Positions 1 through 11,190 are shown, numbered from the stretch's first letter. The stretch: 64,000 bases of DNA from Arion vulgaris (GCA_020796225.1 CM036775.1:13608671-13672670), one strand, 5' to 3'. A program made the numbers and translations. Notes: generated by a model from the letters alone, not told the origin.

Positions 1-1110
1 TAATGTCAGCAGGACATCACAGAAACCTTGAACATGTCGCAGTAATGTCAGATGGACATCACAGAAACCTTGAACATGTCGCAGTAATGTCAACAGGACA
101 TCACAGAAACCTTGAACATGTCGCAGTAATGTCAGCATGACATCACAGAAACCTTGAACATGTCGCAGTAATGTCAGCTGGACATCACAGAAACCTTGAA
201 CATGTCGCAGTAATGTCAGCAGGACATCACAGAAACCTTGAACATGTCGCAGTAATGTCAGCATGACATCACAGAAACCTTGAACATGTCGCAGTAATGT
301 CAGCAGGACATCACAGAAACCTTGAACATGTCGCAGTAATGTCAGCTGCACATCACAGAAACCTTGAACATGTCGCATTAATGTCAGCTGGACATCACAG
401 AAACCTTGAACATGTCGCAGTAATGTCAGCTGGACATCACAGAAACCTTTAACATGTCGCAGTAATGTCAGCTGGACATCACAGAAACCTTGAACATGTC
501 GCAGTAATGTCAGCAGGACATCACAGAAACCTGAACATGTCGCAGTAATGTCAGCAGGACATCACAGAAACCTTGAACATGTCGCAGTAATGTCAGCAGG
601 ACATAACAGAAACCTTGAACATGTCGCAGTAATGTCAGCAGGACATCACAGAAACCTTGAACATGTCGCAGTAATGTCAGCATGACATCACAGAAACCTT
701 GAACATGTCGCAGTAATGTCAGCATGACATCACATAAACCTTGAACATGTCGCAGTAATGTCAGCATGACATCACATAAACCTTGAACATGTCGCAGTAA
801 TGTCAGCTGGACATCACAGAAACCTTGAACATGTCGCAGTAATGTCAGCAGGACATCACAGAAACCTTGAACATGTCGCAGTAATGTCAGCATGACATCA
901 CAGAAACCTTGAACATGTCGCAGTAATGTCAGCATGACATCACAGAAACCTTGAACATGTCGCAGTAATGTCAGCAGGACATAACAGAAACCTTGAACAT
1001 GTCGCAGTAATGTCAGCAGGACATCACATAAACCTTGAACATGTCGCAGTAATGTCAGCATGACATCACAGAAACCTTGAACACAGAGATGTCAGCTGGA
1101 CATCACAGAA
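1..1110. repeat. 42-bp tandem satellite, about 26 copies
   Basis: A unit of 42 bases (starts taatgtcagcaggacatcac) repeats head to tail with only scattered substitutions and one single-base deletion near 530. The array begins before the window. Because 42 is a multiple of three, the minus strand stays open over 510-1061 as a 14-residue repeat (MLTLLRHVQGFCDV); I regard this as a by-product of the period and not a gene, since there is no non-repetitive coding flank. Confidence 0.97.
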
Positions 1111-1330
1111 ACCTTGAACATGTCGCTGGAAGAGGAGGGGAAACTTGTTAGAGACAGAAAGTTTTTCAGTCGGTCTGTGATGAAAGAGATGTTCTGTAAG
1201 GGATATGCTACTTCTTGACACAGAGATGTCTGTGATTTTTCTATGGGAGAAGAGACATCTCTGTGGCTGTTCTATGGTACACAGAGATGACTGGTTTACT
1301 GTATTAGCAGAGGCGGCACGTGCATCTCAA
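1111..1330. repeat. Dispersed repeat leader before the 81-bp array
   Basis: Contains small internal repeats of an 'acagagatg' motif and the phrases gcggcacgtgc and tctcaaaagcag. A related stretch lies at 18700-18803, again immediately followed by the same 81-bp repeat unit, so leader plus array is a dispersed family. No gene is visible. Confidence 0.6.
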
Positions 1331-2040
1331 AAGCAGATAGAACTAGTAATAATACGTAGTTCGCTGCTAGATATAGATGTATCTTGCTAACCAAGAACTA
1401 GTAATACTACTGAACAAAACAATGCTTTACTTTCTTGTAGTTCACTGCTAGATATAGATTTATATTGCTAACCAAGAACTAGTAATAATACTGGACACAA
1501 CAATGCTTCACTTTCTTGTAGTTCGCTGCTAGATATAGATTTATCTTGCTAACAAAGAACTAGTAATAATACTGGACAAAACAATGCTTCACTTTCTTGT
1601 AGTTCGCTGCTAGATATAGATCTATCTTGCTAACCAAGAACTAGTAATAATACTGAACAAAACAATGCTTCACTTTCTTGTAGTTCACTGCTAGATATAG
1701 ATTTATCTTGCTAACCAAGAACTAGTAATAATACTGAACAAAACAATGCTTCACTTTCTTGTAGTTCACTGCTAGATATAGATTTATCTTGCTAACCAAG
1801 AACTAGTAATAATACTGAACAAAACAATGCTTCACTTTCTTGTAGTTCACTGCTAGATATAGATTTATCTTGCTAACCAAGAACTAGTAATAATACTAAA
1901 CAAAACAATGATTCACTTTCTTGTAGTTCACTGCTAGATATAGATTTATCTTGCTAACCAGGAACTAGTAATAATACTGAACAAAACAATGATTCACTTT
2001 CTTGTAGTTCGCTGCTAGATATAGATTTATCTTGCTAAAC
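1331..2040. repeat. 81-bp tandem satellite, about 9 copies
   Basis: The phrase aagaactagtaataatactg recurs at 1393, 1474, 1555, 1636, 1717, 1798, 1879 and (variant) 1960: an exact 81-base spacing with no length change. Variation is limited to scattered substitutions. A diverged remnant of the unit flanks the mariner insertion at 18804-22448. Confidence 0.96.
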
Positions 2041-2175
2041 AAACAATCTTCTTCTTCACTCTTCGCCCCTAGGAACCATAGTCTCTCCCCATTTTCTTGC
2101 ATTGTCCCAAACTCCGGTCTCCAGGTGTTCCTGGGACTTCCCCTACCTCTATTGCCCTGGGGCTCCATCACGAGA
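2041..2175 (-). mobile_element. LINE 3' end fragment
   Basis: The minus strand reads a short peptide with RGRGSPRNTWRPEF, which resembles the conserved C-terminal GRPRxTWRR motif after the reverse transcriptase of many endonuclease-type non-LTR retrotransposons. Nothing upstream of this motif is preserved. It is a relic; clade unresolved. Confidence 0.5.
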
Positions 2176-2764
2176 GCACGAACTCCGTAGTTCCAGCAAT
2201 AATCGTAATGATCTCATGACAAACTTGTCTATGTCAAACCCACAACCTTCAAAATGACAGAGAAACTCATTAACCACTTCGTCATAGAGACCTACGAGAT
2301 TTCAGAAAATTGTGCCAAAGTTCCTTCTGTGGTAGGTGACTAGCTCAGCTCGTAAGATTGCACAAACTATAACTATGAGTGAAGTAGTCTTCTGGGGACT
2401 CTGTGGCGGATAGGTAAGATGCTCATCTCTTGCTCCAAAGGTATTCAGTTCTTTCCTTGCGTGGAGCGATCGTATATTTACTAGAGATCCATGATCTCAA
2501 TGTAGATGACATTAAGTTTTTAGTCCTATCGTAGACAGACGATACAACGTAAGTCACGTGTTCAAGTTAAGCATGTAAAAGAAATCTGAGAGTGAACAAA
2601 GACAAAGAAATAACTATTTTGTCACGAAGTTTTACACATAAATAAGTTTATCCTGACGACACACAAGTCGGATGTCTTTGTTAGGTCACAGTCTCCTGTA
2701 ACCACCGAAGGACACAGTCATGTAAGCAGAAAGGACACAGTCAGGTCAAAAGAGAGAATCTAAA
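2176..2764. other. Unassigned upstream region
   Basis: No gene is visible. A stretch near 2398-2465 (tggcggataggtaagatgct) vaguely resembles a tRNA A box, but no convincing B box follows. This is the unique-looking 5' flank of the FReD gene; the paralogous block B loses similarity to it at about 2765. Confidence 0.4.
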
Positions 2765-2912
2765 CAAATTTGAAGTGGATATCCGTGATGAAATAAACAA
2801 GATACAAAACTAAACATAAGATTGGTCAAGTGTTGTGGAGACGTGATTGGTTACATATATTTTAATGTAGAACAGGATGTTTACATATAATGACCTTCAC
2901 ATTTCCGAGGTC

Positions 2913-2920
2913 TATAAATA
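2913..2920 (+). promoter_or_regulatory. TATA box of FReD gene A
   Basis: TATAAATA lies 67 bases upstream of the predicted start codon at 2987, a position that would give a short 5' leader. The surrounding promoter is alignable to block B near 27590, but there the box reads tctaaaaaacta, so it is lost or miscalled. Inference from spacing and motif only. Confidence 0.6.
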
Positions 2921-2986
2921 CTAAGAACAGTTATAACTTTGAGACAAATCAGTTTCTTGTTGTGAGACAACCAAGTTGTTTGAAGA

Positions 2987-3072
2987 ATGTCATTTTCAAA
3001 CTTTTCCAGATGTCTACTACTTGCGATAACTCTCATAAGTAGCGTTTCTCTATCCTCGCTCGACATTAGTAG
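2987..3072 (+). CDS. FReD lectin gene A, exon 1 (signal peptide)
   Basis: From ATG at 2987 the frame reads MSFSNFSRCLLLAITLISSV followed by SLSSLDIS. A short polar N-terminus, then a hydrophobic core (LLLAITLI), then small residues is a typical secretory signal peptide. The exon ends at a strong donor, AG|GTAAGT (3073). An AG acceptor after a pyrimidine-rich tract lies at 4136-4137. The same exon is recognisable in block B (27667-27756). The joined frame does not match the FReD exon as written: relative to copy B the exon end lacks two bases, so one or two sequencing errors or real deletions are implied. Expected product: secreted fibrinogen-domain lectin. Confidence 0.7.
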
Positions 3073-3379
3073 GTAAGTTCTACCTTAGTATTCTGTTGTC
3101 AGGATGCATCCATTTTACTGTCAATGAAAACATTTCCTTCCCTCCTTTCAGTTGTTTGAAATATTGTCTATATATTCAATACTGCCTCTTATATAAATGT
3201 AATTGTCTTCTATAGCTCACACAGAGATCTATGAGTTTAGCTTCAGTGTTGTTTCACTAAGACAGTGAGTTTGACAGTGGCGTATACTCCATGAATGCAG
3301 CGCATGCATTAAACGACCTAAAGTTTTAAAATGTAAATAAACAATTAATAATATTTAATAGTTAGAATTGGAAAAAGAA

Positions 3380-3810
3380 TAAAGATATAGGATGCAAGTT
3401 GAGTGCATTTGAAAATAGATGTCTGCGGAAAATAATGTACATAAAATGGGATGAATTCATGAGAAGGGATGAAATCTGAGAAATGTCTAGTCAACCATTA
3501 GTAACATCTGTTATAAGTTATAAGAAGGAGAAGATATAGATATGTTGGACATACGTAAAGAAGAATTGTCTAGTCAAACATTAGTAACAACTGTTATAAG
3601 AAGGAGAAGATAGAGATATGTTGACATACGTTAAGAAGAAATGATCAAAGAATACCATAACAGACATTGAAGTGAGAGGCAAACGGTTCAGGAACGAGAG
3701 GACGACCTGTGGAAACTCTGAGACTAACTTTGCTGAGAGAGGCGAGACATATCGGACTTAATTTCATGGAAGAGATTGATGGAGTTGCTCAGGACAGAGC
3801 GATAGGGAGC
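3380..3810 (+). mobile_element. LINE 3' end fragment (family E)
   Basis: Broken frames read phrases such as FENRCLRKIMYIKWDEF and RRRRYRYVGHT, matching the post-RT region (FENRCLRKI...RRLRWLGH) of endonuclease-type non-LTR elements. About 70 bases around 'tagtcaaccattagtaac' are duplicated inside it. Related copies lie at 29915-30370 and 45335-45720. Its presence in the introns of both FReD copies shows that it inserted before the segmental duplication. Confidence 0.7.
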
Positions 3811-3839
3811 TATTACTTGCAATTAAGTTCACTTCCATT

Positions 3840-3993
3840 TTATGTATTCCTATAGTGCAGGAGTTGGGAGGGTCAATTCCTGTTCTCAGGTGTAGAACGT
3901 TGAGTTGTGGGATTGAACACACAACCAGCAATCTTGTGCTCGAGTCTCAGGCAAACACTTATACATTACGCTAATCCGTCCCACTATATAAGA
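3840..3993 (-). mobile_element. tRNA-derived SINE (family III)
   Basis: On the minus strand it starts gtgggacggattagc, followed by an A-box-like block (3964-3982) and a B-box-like tgtgttcaatccc (3909-3921), spaced as in a tRNA. A sister copy with the same first 15 bases is at 17755-17905. No intact tail is obvious. Confidence 0.65.
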
Positions 3994-4137
3994 ATCTACG
4001 TTGCAGATATAGACAAAATGAAGGAACGAAGGAAACGAAAGGAAGGAAAGATTAACCTATCATATAATTTATATATTTGTTTAACTCTTTTTCTTGTTCA
4101 TTTATTTATTTACTTGTTGCTATTTTTCTGTCTGCAG

Positions 4138-4878
4138 GTTGTGGTGACCTTAATGTTGCTGGAAAAAATCAACAATGCATAAACCTGAAATGTCCAGATC
4201 TCCCGCCAGCGTTTGCAACCTGACATGTCCAGATTTGCCGCAAAGTGTTGACAACCTGAAATGTCCAGATCTGCCGCCAAAGTTTGCAAAGATGTCAAAT
4301 CTAACGAGCTCTAGGACAGTGGTCACATAGCAGACGTATGAAGTCTTATGTGACACAAGACAGATGGAGGTGGCTGGATTGTCATACAAGACGTGTGACT
4401 CAAGACGTAGATTTCATCGTAAATGGGTTGATTATAAATATGATTTGGAGTCATCACCGGCAACTTCTGGTTCGGAAATGAAAAGATTCATCAATTAACA
4501 TCTCAACGACGATACCAGTTAAGGGTAGACTTAACTGTTAATGGTACCGAATACCACGCAAATTACTCCAGTTTCCGGCTTCTCGGTGCGGATGAGAATT
4601 ACCAGTTGCAGGTTGAGGGTTACTCTGGGTCTGCTGGAGACAGCTTATCCCAGCAAAACAACGCAGCTTTTAGCACTTTTGATAAAGACAATGACCAGTA
4701 CGCTAATAATTGTGCTATACAGTTCCATGGTGCTTGGTGGTACACAGCATGTCACTCGAGTAACCTGAACGGTTTGTGGGGTTCCACGAACTTTGCGGAT
4801 GGCTTAACGTGGTTGACTATTAGTGACTATTACACTTCTGCTACTTCTTCCGAAATGAAAATTAGACCAATAGGCTGA
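4138..4878 (+). CDS. FReD lectin gene A, exon 2 (fibrinogen C-terminal domain)
   Basis: The exon starts with GCGDLNVAGKNQQC, then a 12-residue linker repeat, then a fibrinogen C-terminal domain. From 4444 to the stop at 4876 one frame is open for 144 codons: TGNFWFGNEKIHQL, YQLRVDLTVNGTEYHANYSS, FSTFDKDNDQ (4672-4701, the calcium-site region), NCAIQFHGAWWYTAC (disulfide pair), SNLNGLWG and the end SEMKIRPIG. These are hallmark FReD motifs as in ficolins, tachylectins and mollusc FREPs. The first third (about 4190-4440) contains the expected DGGGWIVIQ, RVTQDVDF and KWVDYKY pieces, but in different frames, each offset explained by a single missing base. I read this as either consensus error or early decay. 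Acts as a secreted, calcium-dependent, carbohydrate or acetyl-group binding lectin; the ligand is unknown. Confidence 0.85.
4182..4287 (+). repeat. Coding minisatellite in the FReD linker (CPDLPP), 3 units
   Basis: Units start at 4182, 4217 and 4253 (35, 36 and 35 bases), each aacctgaaatgtccagatct-like, coding NL(K/T)CPDLPP in one frame or another. Copy B has only one unit (near 34360). The two 35-base units each throw the reading frame, so exact lengths need confirmation. Confidence 0.85.
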
Positions 4879-5027
4879 CAGAGAGAGATCTCATGGGACG
4901 ATCTGTAATAGCATACCAGTTTTACTCAATACTCGACACTGCAACGCATACACAATTATATTTACAATACACCATTACACGCACATAACTACACAATTAT
5001 ACTTTACATTACGCGCATTGCTAAACT

Positions 5028-5033
5028 AATAAA
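5028..5033 (+). terminator. Candidate polyadenylation signal of FReD gene A
   Basis: AATAAA 150 bases after the stop codon, just before the 40-bp satellite. The matching site in copy B reads AATAGA. Position and hexamer fit a polyA signal; no cleavage evidence. Confidence 0.45.
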
Positions 5034-5049
5034 ACGCAAGTGACTACAC

Positions 5050-6880
5050 TTACAATACACATTTAAACAAACATAACTAAACGTATAACAGACAACCAAA
5101 GTTAAAACAAACATAACTAAACGTATAACAGACAACTAAATTTAAAACAAACATAACTAAACGTATAACAGACAACCAAAGTTAAAACAAACATAACTAA
5201 ACGTATAACAGACAATCAAAGTTAAAACAAACATAACTAAACGTATAACAGACAAAGTTAAAACAAACATAACTAAACGTATAACAGACAAAGTTAAAAC
5301 AAACATAACTAAACGTATAACAGACAAAGTTAAAACAAACATAACTAAACGTATAACAGACAAGTTAAAACAAACATAACTAAACGTATAACAGACAACC
5401 AAAGTTAAAACAAACATAACTAAACGTATAACAGACAAGGAAAGTTAAAACAAACAAAAGTAAACGTATAACAGACAAGCAAATTTAAAACAAACATAAC
5501 TAAACGTATAACAGACAAGCAAATTTAAAACAAACATAACTAAACGTATAACAGACAAGCAAAGTTAAAACAAACATAACTAAACGTATAACAGACAACT
5601 AAAGTTAAAACAAACATAACTAAACGTATAACAGACAATCAAAGTTAAAACAAACATAACTAAACGTATAACAGACAATCAAAGTTAAAACAAACATAAC
5701 TAAACGTATAACAGACAAAGTTAAAACAAACATAACTAAACGTATAACAGACAACCAAAGTTAAAACAAACATAATTAACGTATAACAGACAAAGTTAAA
5801 ACAAACAAAAGTAAACGTATAACAGACAATCAAAGTTAAAACAAACATAACTAAACGTATAACAGACAATCAAAGTTAAAACAAACATAACTAAACGTAT
5901 AACAGACAAGCAAAGTTAAAACAAACATAACTAAACGTATAACAGACAATCAAAGTTAAAACAAACATAACTAAACTTATAACAGACAATCAAAGTTAAA
6001 ACAAACATAACTAAACGTATAACAGACAATCAAAGTTAAAACAAACATAACTAAACTTATAACAGACAACCAAAGTTAAAACAAACATAACTAAACGTAT
6101 AACAGACAACTAAATTTAAAACAAACATAACTAAACGTATAACAGACAACCAAAGTTAAAACAAACATAACTAAACGTATAACAGACAATCAAAGTTAAA
6201 ACAAACATAACTAAACGTATAACAGACAAAGTTAAAACAAACATAACTAAACGTATAACAGACAAAGTTAAAACAAACATAACTAAACGTATAACAGACA
6301 AAGTTAAAACAAACATAACTAAACGTATAACAGACAAGTTAAAACAAACATAACTAAACGTATAACAGACACCAAAGTTAAAACAAACATAACTAAACGT
6401 ATAACAGACAAGGAAAGTTAAAACAAACAAAAGTAAACGTATAACAGACAAGCAAATTTAAAACAAACATAACTAAACGTATAACAGACAAGCAAATTTA
6501 AAACAAACATAACTAAACGTATAACAGACAAGCAAAGTTAAAACAAACATAACTAAACGTATAACAGACAACTAAAGTTAAAACAAACATAACTAAACGT
6601 ATAACAGACAATCAAAGTTAAAACAAACATAACTAAATGTATAACAGACAAAGTTAAAACAAACATAACTAAACGTATAACAGACAACCAAAGTTAAAAC
6701 AAACATAACTAAACGTATAACAGACAAGGAAAGTTAAAACAAACAAAAGTAAACGTATAACAGACAATCAAAGTTAAAACAAACATAACTAAACGTATAA
6801 CAGACAATCAAAGTTAAAACAAACATAACTAAACGTATAACAGACAATCAAAGTTAAAACAAACATAACTAAACGTATAA
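5050..6880. repeat. 40-bp satellite downstream of FReD A, about 46 copies
   Basis: Unit aaagttaaaacaaacataac plus taaacgtataacagacaaNC, mostly 40 bases with 36-37-base variants lacking the NCAA junction. A marker unit containing caaacaaaagtaaacg occurs at about 5440, 6413 and 6729, so a segment of about 973 bases has been duplicated inside the array. A shorter, noisier version lies at 35440-35680. Minus-strand open frames (MSVIRLVMFVLTL) are products of the repeat. Confidence 0.97.
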
Positions 6881-7149
6881 TACAAGTTTAACTAGACTTG
6901 ACATATTATTAATGACACTACCATCCATTGTACTTAGTTAATCTCTTCTATTTCCTCCTGATGAGATGATGATGATGATGTGTACACGTTAACCAGAGAG
7001 AGAACCATACAACTTTTCACTTGATTACCGTAATGTATGTCTCTAGGTATAGTCCTTGTTTCTACATAGACTGTATAGCAGTACTGTCTAACGTTTTTAT
7101 ATATTGATGCACATCTCTCTAATGTTTATGGAGGTGCAAGGCTATGTGA
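6881..7149. other. Non-repetitive spacer conserved between blocks A and B
   Basis: About 270 bases, with a short (GAT)n at 6966-6980, alignable to 35680-35945 in block B. No open reading frame of note and no RNA gene recognised. Confidence 0.5.
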
Positions 7150-7345
7150 CGATTGCAATATTACTACTACTACTACTACTACTAATACTACTACTACTAC
7201 TGCTACTACTACTACTACTACTACTACTACGCTACTACTATTACTACTACACTGCTACCGCTGCTACCACTACTACTACTACTACTACCACTGCTTCTAC
7301 TATTACTACCACTACTACCACTACTACTACATAATAATAATAACA
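7150..7345. repeat. ACT/TAC trinucleotide microsatellite
   Basis: Nearly pure (ACT)n with interruptions, passing into (ATA)n. In block B the homologous tract (35950-36323 and 39105-39190) has been split by transposon insertions. The translated Leu/Thr run is not a gene. Confidence 0.97.
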
Positions 7346-7359
7346 ATAATAGTAATAAT

Positions 7360-8055
7360 AGTAATATTAATTTGGTTGAGGTCTTCTCAGTGAAAAACAA
7401 ATGGTAGTGTTAGAGAGGCAGTAGAATGGTTACAAATAAAACAAGATTGCAAAAGAAGGAAGATCTGGTTCGTGGGAGTGCTAAGAAAAACCCTCACAGA
7501 AAAATGATGTTTTCTTGAAATATGATTAGATCTAAAAGCCGGCGTTGTGAAATAGAGTTCCATGAATGTATGACATGAGCACCATGGCGACTGCATGCCC
7601 CGTGTTAGACAGCGCTGCTGTATAGTATGTTTCTTGGTTATCTAATGAATGTACTTTGAATCTGTGATGTGTGACTTTACTGATGCACATCTTAAACGTT
7701 GTTGTTTTATGTATTGCCGAGTTCTGTATGCTTATGTCTAGCACATTTTGTTACAACATTGATACCATGATTCTTGTGTAAACAAATAAACAGATACAAT
7801 TAACAAAGTTGAAGACATTGTTGGAAATAAAGACAAATAAATTATTTGATCTAGATGGTTTTTAAAATGTTTTTTTTTCTTTTTTCTGTTCGTCTGAGAT
7901 ACATATAAACGTAGTCATGGCCCTAATATAGAGCCTCTAGTTATTTCGTGAAGACTTGCTTTCCTTATTACCATTCTCCCCGTCATTCAGACGAGCTTTA
8001 CTTCGACTTCAGAGTTACTTGTAATTTAGATGACATAAGTAAAGAATCAAGAATA
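7360..8055. repeat. Dispersed repeat, 3' part of block A
   Basis: Aligns closely over its length with 41010-41715. Its last about 140 bases (cctaatatagagcctct, then cgtcattcag..cgag and acttgtaatttaga) recur in diverged form at 60090-60260 and 62140-62290, so the tail belongs to a dispersed family. Similarity between A and B stops at about 8055. Confidence 0.8.
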
Positions 8056-8089
8056 TTCCTGTTCTTGTCTTTAATCTTGTTTTGCCTTA

Positions 8090-9900
8090 CAGATTCCGGC
8101 TAATAAGAGATTTCTAGAGCTGACTTTTTCGTGCTATTCATAAACGATGCTTTTTTACTGCCTCTGTTATTTCTAGGGCCCATCATTTGCATGACTTGCC
8201 TTTTGCGTTGCATCCACTGTATCGGAGCAACATTGCTCTTTGAGGTGCACTGTCTGCTGGTAATCTCCTTATGTGGCCGAACCATTAAATTTGTTGTTTC
8301 TTGATAAAGTTTAGTACTGATGTTATCCCACTCTTTTCCTGATGTCTTCATTTCTCAATCGGTTTTCTTGTTACCACCCAGCATTTCTCGTAGACACTTC
8401 AGCTCTGTCGAAACTAGTGTTCTTTTATCATTTGATGTCAGCGTCCAGGTTTGGCACTGGTAACATAATGTAGGGAGAAAGATTGTGTTGAACATTGCCT
8501 TTTTAGTTTTCATTGTGACATGTTTACATTTTAAAGTTGGCGCCCATTGTCTTATCATTTGATTTGCTTTGTTGCATCTGTTTTGGATTTCATTAGTTAT
8601 TCTTCCGTTTGCTGAAAAATGCTCCCTAGGTATGTACAGTCTTTGACTTGTTTTAATAGATGATTTAAAGGTTTTCTCTCAGCGAATGTCATTACTTTGG
8701 TTTTGTCGATGTTTATTCTCATATTTTATTCATTACATGTTATCTGGAGTCTGTTAATGTGTTGCTGTAGCTGTTCTTCTGTTGTTGATATGATTGCCTG
8801 ATCGTCTGCAAAAAGAAATTCGTTTAAGAGTTCGCCAAGGTTGTTTTCTTCGCTGGTGTTAGCTGTTTTACACATGTGATCGATATATATGATGATCAGC
8901 AGCGGGGATAGTACACATCCTTGTCTTACTTCTGACCCTACGTGAAATGTTTCTGATAGTCCTATGTTTGTTCGAATCGTACTCTGGATGTTTATTTATA
9001 GGTTCTTCCATAAATTGTTTAGGTGGTCATTAACCCCATAAGTTGATAATACTTTCCACATCTTGTGTCTGTCCACGCGGTCGAAAGCTTTTTCCTGGTC
9101 TACAAAAGCAACCTGCAGGTGTTTGTTGGATTCGAGAGCTCTTTCCACTAACTGCCTGAGGGTGAATATCGAGTCTGTACAGCTTCGTTCTTCCGAATCC
9201 CATTTGTGAGTCAGCTAAACTGTGACTTGATGAAATGACGGAGCCTTTTTTTCTAGAATTTTACTAAATAGTTTCGATGTGACTTACTAGCGTTATTCCT
9301 TATTTTCGTACAATCCCTTTTGCTATCTTTCTTCTTCCAGATGTAAACTATTGTTGCAGTTCTCCAATCTTCTGGTGTTTCTTGTGTGATCCAGACTTGG
9401 TTGAATAGTCTTGTAACCAGCTTATTCCGACCTCTTTAGTTGCTTTGAGTAGATCGGTAGGAATATTATCTGTGCCTCGTGTTTTGTTAGAAGAAGTCAT
9501 GTTTACAGTATTTCTAATCTTGGAAAGTGTTGTACTTGGTTTTAGCTGTGTAGTTATGTTTACTGTGTGTTCTTGAGAGCTTTGAGTAAGTCAGTAGAAA
9601 TATCGTCTGGGCCTGGTGTTTTGTTAGATGGGGGCCATGTTTACAGCCTTTCTAATTTTTGGTAGTGTTATACTTGGTTCTAGCTCTGTAGTTACGTTTA
9701 CTGCGTGTTCCTGAGTGTTGAGTTGGTCTTCTTGTTGTAGGTTGAGAAATTCATTAAGTATTGCCACCATACGTTCGTTATAATTTTTTAGATCATTAAG
9801 AGCATGGCCGTTTTCGTTATTAATAATTTCGGTTGGGTCATATTGTTCTTGTCTTTCACGCATGGCTTCGACACTGGTCTGGGTATTTGTTGACTTCTGA
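8090..9900 (-). mobile_element. Non-LTR retrotransposon (family A), 5'-truncated, RT region
   Basis: Reading the minus strand from 9863: a linker region, then reverse transcriptase with FVDQEKAFDRVDR (about 9077-9115), VRQGCVLSPLL (about 8900-8940) and the catalytic FADDQ (8799-8813), then a C-terminal region with KAMFNTIFLPTLCYQCQTW and TELKCLREMLGG (8360-8560). Many frameshifts and stops break the frame, so it is dead. No apurinic endonuclease domain is seen upstream, consistent with 5' truncation. A 3' fragment of the same family, plus strand, is at 38530-39070. The clade (RTE- or Jockey-like) cannot be fixed by eye. Confidence 0.85.
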
Positions 9901-10009
9901 ATAAAAAGTGGAGGGGCGAAATGGTAAAACTGTCACAGCATTCCATATTACTGTTATGGTTATATAGTCATTTCCCTTGAGTGAGTCTGCCATTTCTTTC
10001 CTTCATGGT
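9901..10009. other. Short unassigned spacer
   Basis: Lies between the LINE and the 41-bp array; nothing recognised. Confidence 0.4.
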
Positions 10010-10855
10010 AGCGACAAAATGTCCACGACCGTAACTTTTGTCTCTATTACAGAGATTATATACCTACAGTCGTAACTTTTGTCACTATTACAGAGATTCT
10101 ATGTCCGCAGTCGTGAGTTTTGTCTCTATTACAGATATTCTATGTCCGCAGTCGTGAGTTTTGTCTCTATTACAGAGATTCTATGTCCGCAGTCGTGAGT
10201 TTTGTCTCTATTACAGAAATTCTATGTCCGCAGTCGTGAGTTTTGTCACTATTACAGAGATTCTATGTCCGCAGTCGTGAGTTTTGTCTCTATTACAGAG
10301 ATTCTATGTCCGCAGTCGTGAGTTTTGTCTCTATTACAGAGATTCTATGTCCGCAGTCGTGAGTTTTGTCTCTATTACAGAGATTCTATATCCGCAGTCG
10401 TGAGTTTTGTCTCTATTACAGAGATTCTATGTCCGCAGTCGTGAGTTTTGTCTCTATTACAGAGATTCTATGTCCGCAGTCGTGAGTTTTGTCTCTATTA
10501 CAGAGATTCTATGTCCGCAGTCGTGAGTTTTGTCTCTATTACAGAGATTCTATATCCGCAGTCGTGAGTTTTGTCTCTATTACAGAGATTCTATGTCCGC
10601 AGTCGTGAGTTTTGTCTCTATTACAGAGATTCTATGTCCGCAGTCGTGAGTTTTGTCTCTATTACAGAGATTCTATATCCGCAGTCGTGAGTTTTGTCTC
10701 TATTACAGAGATTCTATGTCCGCAGTCTGAGTTTGTCTCTATTACAGAGATTCTATATCCGCAGTCGTGAGTTTTGTCTCTATTACAGAGATTCTATGTC
10801 CGCAGTCGTGAGTTTTGTGACGAGATTCTATATCCGCAGTCGTGAGTTTTGTGAC
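10010..10855. repeat. 41-bp satellite, about 20 copies
   Basis: Unit gagattctatgtccgcagtc plus gtgagttttgtctctattaca. The first two or three copies (10025-10120) are diverged (cgtaactttt) and the middle is homogeneous, the usual picture of an array with an old edge. The 3' edge contains shortened units. Confidence 0.97.
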
Positions 10856-10869
10856 CATAACCCTTTACA

Positions 10870-11190
10870 CTCTGTCGGATGCTACCGCATGTATTCACCA
10901 CTTACTCCGTATATCATGGACAGAGAAGACAATAAATATATCTATCCAGAAAGAAATCAAAATCGAAGACAACTGGTAGATTCTACAAATAAGAATGTGA
11001 AAATGTATGTATATTGGACACATAAAGAGACACTAAGGTTGAGAAGACCATCATGGAAGAAGGTATACCAGAAAGAAAGAAGAGGAAGACCTCAGAGAAG
11101 ATGGATTCAAGATGTAACTGATGATTTGAGCATGACTTCTGAAGAGGCCTCTTCTATCTGTCCTATTAGAGAGAGAAATTCAGAATGACT
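10870..11190 (+). mobile_element. LINE 3' end fragment (family D)
   Basis: Codes YIMDREDNKYIYPE, then TLRLRRPSW, RGRPQRRWIQDVTDDLSMT and ends near FRNSE. This matches the GRPRRRWIQDVTDDLxMT C-terminus common in metazoan non-LTR elements. Further copies: 18335-18655, 41715-41890, 48115-48400. The 3' end, ggtggcaaagttctgctcag plus gacaagc and (GAT)n, directly enters the tandem array that follows. Confidence 0.8.

Larger units (their letters stand above)
3073..4137 (+). other. Intron of FReD gene A
   Basis: About 1065 bases between GTAAGT and a tttttctgtctgcag acceptor. It hosts a LINE 3' fragment (3380-3810) and a reverse-oriented tRNA-derived SINE (3840-3993). Block B conserves both intron ends, which supports the splice model. 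Confidence 0.7.

Noticed and set aside
510..1061. 183-codon minus-strand ORF as a repeat protein gene
   Set aside because: Entirely a 14-residue echo of the 42-bp satellite, with no unique coding flank, signal or splice structure.
1..1110. CRISPR-like array of 42-bp repeats
   Set aside because: There are no unique spacers between repeats; units are contiguous and the context is eukaryotic. The same applies to the arrays at 10010, 23265, 49620, 60646 and 62881.
5157..6451. Minus-strand ORFs with VCYTFSYVCFN repeats
   Set aside because: Products of the 40-bp satellite; frames break wherever a unit is 36-37 bases long.
7104..7334. Poly-Leu/poly-Thr ORF
   Set aside because: Translation of the ACT microsatellite.
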